Of a stretch of DNA of 64,000 nt, positions 51,605 to 60,656 are shown in pieces (position 1 is the first letter of the stretch; each line of letters opens with the position of its first letter). Made by a program: the position numbers and the translations under genes. Below the pieces are notes generated by a model. That model worked only from the letters and a program-made list of their open reading frames with translations, searched no databases and was not told the origin of the DNA. The stretch covers positions 124,001 to 188,000 of the forward strand of contig NZ_BLVO01000012.1 of the NCBI RefSeq assembly GCF_013340285.1, in the 5' to 3' direction. The stretch comes from Desulfovibrio subterraneus (lineage in GTDB: Bacteria > Desulfobacterota > Desulfovibrionia > Desulfovibrionales > Desulfovibrionaceae).

Positions 51605-51720
51605 AGCCGGATTACCTTCGTCAGTGGGGTTCCTGCGCCAGCCGGAATGCCGCGTGACGGATTGCCTGCGCCAGCGGGGCTACCTGCGCTAATCGGATTA
51701 CCCGAATCAATCGGAACACG
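51605..51720. repeat. Imperfect 18-bp tandem repeats in the LysR-PACE gap
   Basis: About six or seven units of an 18-base pattern like TGCGCCAGCCGGATTACC are seen (clear copies at CGCGCCAGCCGGATTACC, TGCGCCAGCCGGAATGCC, TGCGCCAGCGGGGCTACC, TGCGCTAATCGGATTACC), with shorter ones between. They lie in the shared control region of the regulator and pump. Confidence 0.7.
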
Positions 51721-51763
51721 CGACCGCTCCGGGGTTTTCAAAATAGAGAGGAAGGATTCAACG

Positions 51764-52234
51764 ATGAGATCTGGATTGGATAGACTGCGCCATGCGGTGC
51801 TGTTTGAAATAATCGCCCTCGGGCTGGTCACTCCCACGGCCTCGACCCTGCTGGGAAAGGAAATGGACCAGACTGCGGCCTTTGCCGTGGGCATGTGCGT
51901 AATCGCCATGGCCTGGAACGGCCTGTACAACTGGTTATTTGATGTCGCCCTGCTTCGTGCGGGCAAACCGCTGCAGCCGCGCAGTGTAAGCCTGCGCGCG
52001 TTTCATGCGTTCATGTTCGAGATGGGGCTTTTCGTGGTGGCGGTGCCCTTTGCCATGTTCATGCTGGACATGACGTTCATGGAAGGGCTGATGGCGGAAA
52101 TAGGCCTTGTGACCTTTTATCTGGTCTACGCCTATCTCTTCAACTGGGCCTACGATTACATATTTCCCATGCCCGGTGCCGAACCTGCCGCACAGGAAAT
52201 GTCCGTATTGGCCGAAAACGGGGAAGGGCAATAG
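51764..52234 (+). CDS. PACE-family multidrug efflux transporter (BTP domain)
   Basis: The 156-residue protein has four membrane helices in two BTP repeats: RLRHAVLFEIIALGLVTPTA and RAFHAFMFEMGLFVVAVPFA, each with the conserved F-E pattern of AceI-type proton-coupled efflux pumps. These pump out cationic biocides such as chlorhexidine or acriflavine. GAGAGGAAGG lies 8 bases before ATG 51764; a longer in-frame GTG/ATG start at 51542 would add the tandem repeats and is unlikely. Confidence 0.88.
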   Translation: MRSGLDRLRHAVLFEIIALGLVTPTASTLLGKEMDQTAAFAVGMCVIAMAWNGLYNWLFDVALLRAGKPLQPRSVSLRAFHAFMFEMGLFVVAVPFAMFMLDMTFMEGLMAEIGLVTFYLVYAYLFNWAYDYIFPMPGAEPAAQEMSVLAENGEGQ

Positions 52235-52357
52235 CCGGAGCAGGTTGTCCGGATGGTCGTCCGGCAGCATATCGCATGCGGACAGGCCTGAGACAGTCCG
52301 CACATACCATCCCCCCGCAGGCCTCTGCAATGTCCGGCGGCGGGGTGTATCAATATA

Positions 52358-52392
52358 AGGGGAGGTCGCATAATGCGGCCTCCCCTGTTTGT
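52358..52392. terminator. Terminator between PACE and ald genes
   Basis: AGGGGAGGTCGCA (52358-52370) pairs with TGCGGCCTCCCCT (52374-52386), one mismatch, loop TAA. Flanks are modestly T-rich on both sides. It likely ends both convergent genes. Confidence 0.75.
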
Positions 52393-52408
52393 TTCGTCTG
52401 TCCTGCCC

Positions 52409-53515
52409 TTACGCCAGAGCGGCTTCGGGGGTGGAAGAAGGCAGGCCGAAGGCTTCGCCCACGGCGGGGCAGGTGAGCTTGCCCTTGTAGGTGTTAAGGC
52501 CGAGCGCCAGAGCGCGGTCATGGCGCAGGGCATTGACGCCCTTGTCTGCCAGAGCAATGGCGTAGGGCAGGGTCTGGTTGCACAGGGCGAAGGTGGACGT
52601 GCGCGGCACAGCACCGGGCATGTTGGCAACGCCATAGTGCACCACGCCGTCTACCACATAGGTGGGATGATCGTGCGTGGTGGGCTTGATGGTCTCAACG
52701 CAACCGCCCTGGTCAACGGCAACGTCAACGATGACGGAGCCTTCCTTCATGGTGGAAAGCATTTCGCGGGTGATGAGATGGGGAGCCTTGGCACCGGGAA
52801 TGAGCACTGCGCCGATGACAAGATCGGCCTTCTTCACCCAGTCACGGATATTGGGTTCTGTGGAGGTGATGGTCTTGATGCGTCCGCCGAAAACGTCGTC
52901 GATATACTGCAGGCGGCCGTGGCTGATATCAAGCAGGGTTACGCTGGCACCCAGACCCATGGCCATCTTGGCTGCATTAAGGCCCACAACACCGCCGCCC
53001 AGAACTACCACTTCCGCCGGAGGAACGCCGGGTACGCCGCCGAGCAGGACACCGCGTCCGCCCATGGGCTTTTCAAGATACTTGGCACCTTCCTGCGTGG
53101 CCATGCGGCCGGCCACTTCGGACATGGGGGTCAGCAGGGGAAGTGCGCCGTTGGCCAGCTGAACGGTTTCGTAGGCAATACCGGTGGTCCCGCCCGCAAG
53201 CAGGGCGTCTGTCTGGGGTCTGTCGGCAGCAAGGTGCAGGTAGGTGAAAAGGATGAGGTCGGGGCGCAGGTACTTGTACTCGGAGGCTATGGGTTCCTTG
53301 ACCTTGTAGACCATTTCGGCGGACCAGGCGGTGGCTGCATCCACCATCTTGGCGCCGGCGGCAATGTACTCATCGTCGGTACAGCCGCTGCCGATACCTG
53401 CTCCGTTTTCAACCAGAACGGTATGGCCTCTGCGGACGAGGGAAGCTACTGCGCCGGGGGTTGCTGCAACACGGTTTTCCAGAGTTTTAATTTCTTTCGG
53501 GACACCGATAATCAT
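52409..53515 (-). CDS. ald: Alanine dehydrogenase
   Basis: The 368-residue enzyme starts MIIGVPKEIKTLENRVAATPG and has KVKEPI (Lys active site), TYLHLAADRP (His), AEVVVLGGGVVGLNAAKMAMGLG (NAD-binding glycines), and NMPGAVPRTSTFAL. It interconverts alanine with pyruvate and ammonia. ATG 53515 has AAGGAGAG before it; the in-frame ATG 53593 is not the family start. A long AT-rich control region precedes it. Confidence 0.94.
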   Translation of the reverse strand: MIIGVPKEIKTLENRVAATPGAVASLVRRGHTVLVENGAGIGSGCTDDEYIAAGAKMVDAATAWSAEMVYKVKEPIASEYKYLRPDLILFTYLHLAADRPQTDALLAGGTTGIAYETVQLANGALPLLTPMSEVAGRMATQEGAKYLEKPMGGRGVLLGGVPGVPPAEVVVLGGGVVGLNAAKMAMGLGASVTLLDISHGRLQYIDDVFGGRIKTITSTEPNIRDWVKKADLVIGAVLIPGAKAPHLITREMLSTMKEGSVIVDVAVDQGGCVETIKPTTHDHPTYVVDGVVHYGVANMPGAVPRTSTFALCNQTLPYAIALADKGVNALRHDRALALGLNTYKGKLTCPAVGEAFGLPSSTPEAALA

Positions 53516-54142
53516 AGGGCTCTCCTTCACAGAAAGTGTTGACGAGGGCGCACCCGTTACGGACCACCTGCGCACCTCGATGTGACGCTTCAATTTGTAT
53601 CAGTATAAACATGTCTGGCCTTTGTTAGACAAGAAAAAATAACGAATAGGGTTTAAAATCAAGTAAATTTAATCAAATTTACTTTTCATAAACATTATTT
53701 TGAAGATTCATGCATATGCATGGGGTGTGAGCGGGTGCTGCAACAGCTGTGGGTGCCTCTTCGGTTATTGTAATGGCGTTCAGTGCGGTTCCCGGGGTGG
53801 ATAAAAAACTGCGGATGTGCGCAGAAAGTAGCCGTGTGTCAAAAGTGTGCATCTGAGATCAAAATGATGCGAAAAATTGATGACACGTGCACAATATCAT
53901 GTGGATGCTGCGAATATGGTGGTGCTGCAATCTATACTGTTAATGGCCACAGTTGTTTGTGGGGTGGCGATTGCGTTGCGGGTGCATGCTGAACCAGTGC
54001 GGGATAGTGTGTGGGGGGAGACGGTTCTGTGCTCGGCGTCCCGACCTGCAGGGAAAAAAAGAAAAAGGCCCCGCTTTCGCAGGGCCTTTGCCGGCCGGTG
54101 AAATCTGTCGGGCATGCCGCAGGCACCCCGTTCTTCCGTCGG
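53516..54142. promoter_or_regulatory. Intergenic control region of ald, with perfect palindrome
   Basis: A -10 box TATACT (53602-53607, minus strand) lies about 90 bases before ald. Upstream, AAGTAAATTT-AATC-AAATTTACTT (53661-53684) is a perfect 10-bp-arm palindrome centred near -78 relative to a start at about 53595, fitting an activator site. The rest has no gene I can support; a Cys-rich 69-codon frame (53783-53992, +) lacks a ribosome site. Confidence 0.6.
54049..54089 (-). terminator. Terminator after the IHF/HU gene
   Basis: AAAGGCCCCGC (54064-54074) and GCAGGGCCTTT (54079-54089) form an 11-bp stem with one mismatch and loop TTTC. On the minus strand it is followed by a long T-rich run. 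Confidence 0.88.
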
Positions 54143-54436
54143 TTACGCCTCGTTCAGTTCGGAGCGGAACTTGCGGGAAAGACGGAATACAACCACCTTG
54201 CGGGGGGGCAGGGTGATGGTTTCATCAGTCTGGGGGTTGCGGCCCTTGCGAGCTTTCTTGTCATAGGCTTCGAACTTGCCGAAACCGCTGATGAGCAGTG
54301 CATGGTCCTTTTTGATGGACCCCTTCATGATATCGAGCAGCGATTCAACGATGTTCTTGACTTCAGCACGGTTGCGGTCGGTCTGCTCGTAGATGGAATC
54401 CACGATGTCAGCTTTGGTCAACGTCTTGCTATTCAT
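54143..54436 (-). CDS. IHF/HU-family DNA-binding protein
   Basis: The 97-residue protein starts KTLTKADIVDSIYEQTDRNR and has LISGFGKFEAYDKKARKGRN-PQT, then PPRKVVVFRLSRKFRSELN, closer to IHF-alpha than to HU. It bends DNA and organises the chromosome or assists sigma-54 promoters. AAATTATG-type start region; the HIT gene lies just upstream in the same direction. Confidence 0.9.
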   Translation of the reverse strand: MNSKTLTKADIVDSIYEQTDRNRAEVKNIVESLLDIMKGSIKKDHALLISGFGKFEAYDKKARKGRNPQTDETITLPPRKVVVFRLSRKFRSELNEA

Positions 54437-54469
54437 AATTTCCCTCCCGGTTGTCCGGTGAAAACACGG

Positions 54470-54898
54470 TTAACGTAGTTTCTTTCTGATCTCGGCTGCC
54501 AGTTGCAGCATCTCTTCGGTATCATCGTAAACATGTTGCGGCCACAGGCGCAGGGAATCATTTGCGAAGCGCGGTATGAGATGCCAGTGGGCATGAAAGA
54601 CTACCTGTCCTGCTGCTGCCTTGTTATTCATATATATATTCAGGCCTTCGGCCTTGGTTGCTGCCATAATGGCGTTGCCCACATGCTGCTGGGCGCGTAT
54701 GAGTGCCTCGCCCATGGTGGGGGGCATTTCAAATATATCTCTGTAGTGCGCTTTGGGGATGACAAGGGCGTGCCCTTTATTGACCGGAGCAATGTCCAGA
54801 AACGCCATCACCAGATCGTCTGAATACAGTTCCGCACAGGGAGATTTTCCCTCTGCTATGCGGCAGAAAATACAGTCGTCGTTTTTGTTGAGAGTCAT
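54470..54898 (-). CDS. HIT-family nucleotide hydrolase-like protein
   Basis: The 142-residue protein has the HIT fold with FCRIAEGKSPCAELYSDDL at the N-terminus and the catalytic histidine triad VFHAHWHLIPR. HIT proteins split adenosine phosphoramidates or dinucleotides. CxxC at residues 10-13 (CIFC) may bind zinc. A TTG at 54904 is in frame; ATG 54898 is preferred. Confidence 0.92.
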   Translation of the reverse strand: MTLNKNDDCIFCRIAEGKSPCAELYSDDLVMAFLDIAPVNKGHALVIPKAHYRDIFEMPPTMGEALIRAQQHVGNAIMAATKAEGLNIYMNNKAAAGQVVFHAHWHLIPRFANDSLRLWPQHVYDDTEEMLQLAAEIRKKLR

Positions 54899-55219
54899 TC
54901 CCAATTTCTAGACTTTTCCAAGATTTGTCGGTTGTTAGGAAAAATGACCTTTTTATGCGGCATTACAGATCATATGCTGTTTATATACACAATATCTGAG
55001 TTTTATTCAAGTTTTTTTGTATCATTCTTAATGGTTAGTGAGTGCATTCACCTGTTTTGTAAAGTGTGCTATTGCATTCCCTCTTCGGGAGCGCCCTGCT
55101 ATAGGGGGTTCAGCAAATGCGCCTGCGCTGCTTTCGCTTTTGCCCGTGAACTGCGAGAGCAACGTTTTTGTCTGTAACGTCCTGATGTAGTTACATGTAT
55201 GATAATAGTTTAATACGGT
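54899..55219. promoter_or_regulatory. AT-rich divergent region between HIT and radical SAM genes
   Basis: For the HIT-IHF pair the minus strand has -35 TTGAAT (55005-55010) and -10 TATATA (54982-54987) with a 17-base spacer, start near 54975. For the + gene, TATGATAAT at about 55198-55206 may serve as -10, putting the start only a few bases before ATG 55220. No gene is seen. Confidence 0.5.
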
Positions 55220-56254
55220 ATGGCAATGACCAGTGGAATGATTTTTTCGCTTCCGCAGCGTAATGACGCTGTCTCGCGCATTTTGCCGGTATTCATGCCT
55301 TTTGCCGGTTGTCCCAACCGGTGCCTGTACTGTGCCCAGCAGGCGCAGACAGGGCAGGTGCGCGAGGAGCTGGATAGTGCCCTGAAACGGTTGGAAACCC
55401 TGCTTGCGGCCCGTGCCGGGCAGGGCCACGCGCCTGTGGAAATAGGGTTCTACGGCGGTACATTCACCGCCCTTCCGCTGGAGTGGATTGAACGCTTCCT
55501 TCTGCTCGCGCATCAGTATCGCGATCTTGGGGTGGTGAGCGGCGTGCGCTGTTCCACCCGCCCCGATGCCGTATCACTGCCGCTGCTGAACCGCCTGCTC
55601 GAGCTTGGACTCGGCACTGTGGAACTTGGCATCCAGACCTTTGATAACGCCGTGCTCGCCGCCAGCCTGCGCGGGTATTCCGCCGATATAGCCAGTGAAG
55701 GCTGCCGTACCGTGCTTGAGGCGGGCATGGCGCTGGGCATTCAGCTTCTTCCGGGGCTGCCCGGTCATACTGCCGGGATGTTTTTGAGCGATGTACAGCA
55801 GGCCTGTGCGCTGCGTCCCGCTTTCATGCGGTTTTACCCCTGCGTGGTGTTCCGCGGCACCGGACTGGCGCGCCTGTATGAACGGGGAGAATATGCCCCG
55901 TGGTCGCTGGAAACTGCCGCGAATGCCTGTGCCGATGGCCTGCGCATAGCGTGGGAAAACGATGTGCGGGTGATACGCATGGGCATTGCCCACGATACCG
56001 GGCTGGATGCGGAACTGCTGGCAGGGCCGGTGCATCCCGCGTTCGGCTCCATGGTTCGCGGGCGGGCGCTGGTTCCATTCGTGCTTGACCGGATAGAGGC
56101 GCTTGGAAAGGAACCGACATTGCTCATGGCGCCGCAGTCCGTAAGAGGTGAGTTCTGGGGCTACAAGGGGGAATGCAAGCCTCTGTATGCACAGGCTGGC
56201 CTGACTTCGGACAAGGTGCAGTGGTGGAGCGAATCCCATTTCTGCCTGCGCTGA
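55220..56254 (+). CDS. Elp3-like radical SAM protein
   Basis: The 344-residue protein has radical SAM Cys motif CPNRCLYC (about residues 31-38) followed by EIGFYGGTFTALPLEWIERF, VELGIQTFDNAVLAASLRGY and GIQLLPGLPGHT, in the order typical of Elp3/MiaB-like B12-independent enzymes; here it lacks the acetyltransferase part. It may modify a tRNA or a small molecule. The gene has no visible ribosome site. Confidence 0.85.
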   Translation: MAMTSGMIFSLPQRNDAVSRILPVFMPFAGCPNRCLYCAQQAQTGQVREELDSALKRLETLLAARAGQGHAPVEIGFYGGTFTALPLEWIERFLLLAHQYRDLGVVSGVRCSTRPDAVSLPLLNRLLELGLGTVELGIQTFDNAVLAASLRGYSADIASEGCRTVLEAGMALGIQLLPGLPGHTAGMFLSDVQQACALRPAFMRFYPCVVFRGTGLARLYERGEYAPWSLETAANACADGLRIAWENDVRVIRMGIAHDTGLDAELLAGPVHPAFGSMVRGRALVPFVLDRIEALGKEPTLLMAPQSVRGEFWGYKGECKPLYAQAGLTSDKVQWWSESHFCLR

Positions 56255-56597
56255 TGGTGCAGACCCGCGGGTGGCTCCTCTGCTGTGAACGGTTGTGCCC
56301 CGTCTGCCCGTATCCCCTGTCACAGCCGGTCCCCGTTGTGGCTGTCTATTCGCAGAGCGCCGCAGTGCTGTAACAGCATCCCTTCATGTTGCGGCAGAAA
56401 CGGCAGTGCAATGTTTCCGGATTGTGCGGGGCCGGATTCATCCTCTGCAAGGGCGGCTGGATTGTTGACCTGAGAGATAAAAAGAGCCAGAAACATACTG
56501 CGTCGCGGGGGCGCTCCGTGGGGGTGCGGTTACGTTCACGAAGCATATGCAGTTTCTTTCCCCGCTTCGTATTCATCGGTTTCAGACGGGAGGAGAC
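56255..56597. other. Intergenic region before TPR gene
   Basis: No strong gene is seen. A short minus-strand Cys-rich frame at 56346-56441 is noted separately. The region should contain the promoter of the TPR gene, but I see no clear -10/-35 pair. Confidence 0.5.
56346..56441 (-). CDS. Possible Cys-rich microprotein
   Basis: A 31-codon minus-strand frame (ATG 56441, stop 56346) encodes a peptide whose C-terminal half is HCRFCRNMKGCCYSTAALC, with five Cys in a CxxC-x5-CC-x6-C pattern. AGAGG abuts the ATG, so translation is doubtful. No homology can be claimed. It may be chance in a Cys-codon rich stretch. Confidence 0.2.
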   Translation of the reverse strand: MNPAPHNPETLHCRFCRNMKGCCYSTAALCE

Positions 56598-57383
56598 ATG
56601 GCCGAGGAACAGGTACAGGAGAGCACTCTTGACACGTTGCTCAAGGGGTTCAGACCTGCTGGTTTTTTTTCCAGTGCGGGCAAGGCGACAACACATCAGA
56701 GCAAGGCTGCCGTGAACCCGCGGCAGATTCTCTGGTCGGTCCGTACGTTGGATAACGGGGCTGTGGAAATTTCTCCGCTGGTGGCCGGTTTTCCTGCCCC
56801 GGCGAACATGCGGATGCACAAGAAGATAGAGCGTCCCAAGTTTCTTGAACAATATTGGCCTGAACCGGAACTCTTTTTTCAGGAAGCCATGACGCAGTTT
56901 GCGGCGCGTGGAGATCTGATAGGCTACCCCCAGACACTCAAGGAACTCGTCAAGGCTTCTCTGCCGCTGGTTCTGGTCTATCTTGCCACGGGGCAGCGCG
57001 CCAAAGCCGAGACGGTTATCGACTTTCTCGTGGCCCGCAGCGTGCCCATGTGCGAGAAGCAGAAGAAGCTGCTCAACCGTGTGGCTGTTGAACTGCGCCG
57101 CGAGGGCAAGTGCGAGTCCGCGCTGGATTGTTATGCCTCGGTCGAGAAATATTATGGCGAAGACGAGCACCTGCATTTCAACATAGCCAGAACGCTGTGG
57201 GATATGCGCAGGCTCAAGGACTGTCTGCATCATCTGGAACGCTGTCTGCAGATCAATCCGCATCTGGCGGTGGCGCGGCAGTTCAGGGATAAGCTGGTGA
57301 AAATGCTGGCCCAGAAAAAGGCTGCCTCTCAGGCACCCAAGAAGGGGCTGGTGGTGGATAGCTCGTTCAAGGTGTCGTTGTAA
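56598..57383 (+). CDS. TPR-containing protein
   Basis: The 261-residue soluble protein has a Ser/Thr-rich N-terminus, then a middle region with VKASLPLVLVYLATGQRAKA and a C-terminal set of tetratricopeptide-like helices (ESALDCYASVEKYYGEDEHL, NIARTLWDMRRLKDCLHHLE, RCLQINPHLAVARQF). TPR domains bind partner proteins. GGGAGGAG precedes ATG 56598. The function is unknown; next to a chemoreceptor gene. Confidence 0.8.
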   Translation: MAEEQVQESTLDTLLKGFRPAGFFSSAGKATTHQSKAAVNPRQILWSVRTLDNGAVEISPLVAGFPAPANMRMHKKIERPKFLEQYWPEPELFFQEAMTQFAARGDLIGYPQTLKELVKASLPLVLVYLATGQRAKAETVIDFLVARSVPMCEKQKKLLNRVAVELRREGKCESALDCYASVEKYYGEDEHLHFNIARTLWDMRRLKDCLHHLERCLQINPHLAVARQFRDKLVKMLAQKKAASQAPKKGLVVDSSFKVSL

Positions 57384-57438
57384 CCCCCCGTTATTCCGCA
57401 TTTACATGGAACATGCTGTTCCAGTGGGGATACAATTG

Positions 57439-57471
57439 AAGCCCCGCCGGTGTATACCGGCGGGGCTTTTT
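57439..57471 (+). terminator. Terminator after the TPR gene
   Basis: GCCCCGCCGGT (57441-57451) pairs with ACCGGCGGGGC (57456-57466) around GTAT; T5 follows on the + strand. Confidence 0.92.
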
Positions 57472-57512
57472 GTCGTGTATGGGGCAGCAGGCGGGGTAAT
57501 GCCCGTGGCGGA

Positions 57513-60242
57513 TTATTCCGAGCGCATGATGCGGATGAGCTGCTGCAGCTCTTCGGCCCTGCCTGCCAGTTCCAGTATGGCTTCCTTGGCTTCGTTCATG
57601 CCGTCCGCCGTGCTGGCGGCAATGGCAGTGACATCTTCAACCGCGCGATTGACCTCTTCGCTGGTGGCGGACTGCTCCTCTGCGGCAGCGGCAATGGCCT
57701 GCACCTGATCGGCCGTGTTGTTCACCGCGGCAACAATATCCTGCAGGGTCTTGCCTGAGTTGGTGGCCTGTTCCGTGGATGTTTTCACGGCATTGGCAGC
57801 CCGCTCCACACCCTCGATGGACTGCGAAGCGCCCTCCTGAATGGCCTTGATGGCGCGGCCCACTTCGCCGGTCGCCTGCATGGTTTTTTCCGCCAGCTTG
57901 CGCACTTCGTCGGCAACCACGGCAAATCCGCGTCCTGCTTCACCGGCACGGGCAGCTTCGATGGCGGCGTTTAGAGCAAGCAGGTTGGTCTGGTCGGCAA
58001 TGTCCTGAATGACGTTGATGACATTGCCCACATCCACTGTCTGGGCGCCGAGGTTATCCATGAAGCCTTTGAGTTCGCCGGCCTGCTGCCGCATGACGGC
58101 AATGGAACGGATGAGGCTTTCCACCTCTGCCTGCCCGCCGCTGGCCTGCTTGCGTGCAAGGTCGGCGTTTTCTGCCGCACTGGCCGCGTTGCGGGCCACT
58201 TCCATGGAGGTAGCATTCATCTGCTCCATGGCGGTGGCGGTTTCCGCTGCACGGGCGGACTGGCGGTCGGCACCGTTCGCCGCGTTTTCCACCTGTTTTG
58301 AGAGTGCTCCGGCAGAGGTGGCCACATGTTCGGCAATGGCAATGGCCTGCAGGGCAACGGATGCGATCTTTTCATTCTTGGCGCGGATTTCCGCTTCCTG
58401 CGCGCGGATGGTCGTCAGGTCGAAGTACAGGGTGAACGCGCCGATCTGGCTGTTGTCCAGATCGAAGATGGGCGTTGCGTTCACGTGCAGGATGGATTCC
58501 TTGCCGCCGGACTGCACGGTCATCTCGCCTTCGGTCTTGCGGCGGGCATCCAGTGCCTCGTCAGAGCGGGTGCGCCTGCTCTCGTCGTTGTAGAAGAATT
58601 GGCCCACGGTCTGGCCCAGATAGTCGTTGGCATTGCCGGTTTTCCCTGCCACTTCCATGAGGCGTTTGCCTATGAAGGTGATGCGCTTGTCCGTGTTCAG
58701 GGTCATGCAGGGGAAGCTGTCTGAAATCGCATCCAGAATACCCTGCGAGAATCCGAGCTTGATCTTCAGTTCGTTGACCATGTGCTGGATGGATATCTTG
58801 AGCAGATCAAGCTCGTTGGGGAAGGTGCCGTCTATGCTCGCCTTGAAGTCGCCGCCCGCAACGGTTTTGGCATACGCACCGAGCCTGTTGACCGGACCGA
58901 CGATGCGCCCGACGATGGCGTAGGCAATGAGCGTGCCCACGAGAATGAACACAGCGAGGGCAAGCCCGCCCGCCATGACCATGTCTGCGCGGGTGCTGTC
59001 CGCCATGGAGCTGACCTCGGCGCTGGCCTTCATGGCCTCCGCCGTATCCATCTGGGCAACCAGCGCCCAGCGGGAGCCGAGAACATCAATGGGTTCCCAC
59101 GCGGCAAGGGTGTCCACACCGCGGTAATCCTGCGCGTAACCTTCACCTGTCTCGCCGCCAAGGGCTGCTTTGACCGGTGCGGAATCAATGTTCTCCACAA
59201 GCACATCAAGATCAGTATCCGTGAAGCGCGAAGATGTGCGGCGTTTGCCGTCCGGCCCTACAAGGTAGGTTTCGCCGCTCTCGCCAAGGCCGAAGGTGTC
59301 GAATTTGCCGCTGTTCAGCAGCATGTCGTTCAGCTTCTTGACCGGCATGGCAAAGGCGAGGGTTGCTATGTATTGCCCGCCGTCGAACACGGGGGTGGCC
59401 ATGAAGGCCACGGGCGCGTTGCCAAGCGGTTCATAGGGGGCAAAATCCGTTTGGGCGATGAAGCCCTTCTTGCCGTTTTTGCCTGCCTCTTCAGCTTCGC
59501 GATAGGCTTTTGCAAGGGCGGACGACTTGAACGGTCCGTCTTTCAGGCTGGTGGCAAAGTCCGGCGCCTTGTTGATGCTATAGAGCACCTGTCCGGTTTC
59601 GGGGCGGATAAGGTACATGTCGCGATAGCCGAAACGGTGGGCGTAATCCCTGAAGACGGGGTGGTAGAGCAGGTGGTTGTCGGTGTAGCCGACGATCAGG
59701 TTTTCAGGTTCCACAATGTCGGCACGCTTGGCGGGCGTTACCTGCGGCTGCAGAAAATGCGCCCACAGCACCACGGCGTTGGGATCTTTAGGGACGTATT
59801 TGTCAGGCTGTGCGGGCGAGTATCCGGGCGTGGCTGCGGCGTAAGTGGTGAAATTCTGCTGCCTGAGAAAGGCGTCTCCGGCAAGGAAGGTTGCAAGTTC
59901 TCTGCGCATGCCTTCAATGGCGTCCGGCGGGGTGTTTGATTCGTGGCGGACTATCTCGATATCATAGGCAAAGGCGAGTGATGCATCAATGACCGTGCGC
60001 CCCCTGCTGAAGGTAACAAGCTGGTCGGCCATGTTGCCCAGCAGATCGTGCACCTGAACGGATTTTACGCCGCGCAGTGTGGCAAGCTGGTTCTGCGCCC
60101 GCAGCCTGAGAGCGTTTGAGCTTGTCTCGCCAAGGTCGGACATGCCGCTTGACCCCATGCTCCACATGATCGCAGCAACACCGACCATGCCGATGATCAT
60201 TACCGAAAGAAAACTGATAAGAAGCTGTTTTTTAAGCGTCAT
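57513..60242 (-). CDS. Methyl-accepting chemotaxis protein, dCache-HAMP-PAS
   Basis: The 909-residue receptor has a transmembrane helix near residues 7-29 ([20 protein letters not shown]), a long periplasmic double-Cache ligand domain (about 35-400, with [16 protein letters not shown] and [20 protein letters not shown]), a second helix (about 425-455), HAMP, a PAS domain (about 515-620), and an MCP signalling domain with the hairpin tip [16 protein letters not shown]. It signals to CheA/CheW. Ligand unknown; dCache proteins often bind amino acids or carboxylates. The C-terminus lacks an obvious CheR tether. Confidence 0.93.
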   Translation of the reverse strand: MTLKKQLLISFLSVMIIGMVGVAAIMWSMGSSGMSDLGETSSNALRLRAQNQLATLRGVKSVQVHDLLGNMADQLVTFSRGRTVIDASLAFAYDIEIVRHESNTPPDAIEGMRRELATFLAGDAFLRQQNFTTYAAATPGYSPAQPDKYVPKDPNAVVLWAHFLQPQVTPAKRADIVEPENLIVGYTDNHLLYHPVFRDYAHRFGYRDMYLIRPETGQVLYSINKAPDFATSLKDGPFKSSALAKAYREAEEAGKNGKKGFIAQTDFAPYEPLGNAPVAFMATPVFDGGQYIATLAFAMPVKKLNDMLLNSGKFDTFGLGESGETYLVGPDGKRRTSSRFTDTDLDVLVENIDSAPVKAALGGETGEGYAQDYRGVDTLAAWEPIDVLGSRWALVAQMDTAEAMKASAEVSSMADSTRADMVMAGGLALAVFILVGTLIAYAIVGRIVGPVNRLGAYAKTVAGGDFKASIDGTFPNELDLLKISIQHMVNELKIKLGFSQGILDAISDSFPCMTLNTDKRITFIGKRLMEVAGKTGNANDYLGQTVGQFFYNDESRRTRSDEALDARRKTEGEMTVQSGGKESILHVNATPIFDLDNSQIGAFTLYFDLTTIRAQEAEIRAKNEKIASVALQAIAIAEHVATSAGALSKQVENAANGADRQSARAAETATAMEQMNATSMEVARNAASAAENADLARKQASGGQAEVESLIRSIAVMRQQAGELKGFMDNLGAQTVDVGNVINVIQDIADQTNLLALNAAIEAARAGEAGRGFAVVADEVRKLAEKTMQATGEVGRAIKAIQEGASQSIEGVERAANAVKTSTEQATNSGKTLQDIVAAVNNTADQVQAIAAAAEEQSATSEEVNRAVEDVTAIAASTADGMNEAKEAILELAGRAEELQQLIRIMRSE

Positions 60243-60656
60243 GCCTCACCATCCTGCCTGTGCATTGCAGCCCCCCGCAATTACCCGCGCCTGAAGTGCC
60301 GACTTTGTATGAGGAGGTGTGCGCTGTCAACAAAATGCAGTGTAACATACATAAATGTAGGTTGTTTCAATTGTCTACATTGTTGCACTCAGCAGGTGCG
60401 GTGAACAGTATTTTTGCCCTGTGTTCTCCCCAGTTTCAGGGGACGGGCAGGACATCACAGACCGGAAGACCAAGCAGGCCGAAAGACCATCGTCACCAGA
60501 AAGAAACGCGTTTCCCCCGCCTGGTTCCCATGAAAAAGGCGACACCCGAACGCGCCAAGCTGATGAAAACAGCTGGGCGCGTTCATGGTGCGTATAGGTC
60601 GGTTTGGTCACAGGGAGCCGCGGGACGCAGCTGGCGGGTGCAAATGGCTGAAAGGG
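60243..60656. promoter_or_regulatory. Intergenic region upstream of MCP with hairpins
   Basis: No gene is seen. AACGCGCCAAGCTG (60549-60562) pairs with CAGCTGGGCGCGTT (60570-60583), one mismatch, and a T5 stretch lies further along the minus strand near 60534, so it may end the DUF4197 transcript. The AT-rich part near 60340-60385 likely holds the MCP promoter, including ACATAAATGT. Confidence 0.55.

Noticed and set aside
51542-51763. Longer N-terminus for the PACE transporter from ATG 51542
   Set aside because: It would translate the tandem repeats into a Pro/Ala-rich tail not found in the family, and a good ribosome site lies directly before ATG 51764.
60243-60400. Sigma-28 flagellar-type promoter for the MCP gene
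   Set aside because: No TAAA-N15-GCCGATAA-like pattern is seen on the minus strand upstream of 60242.
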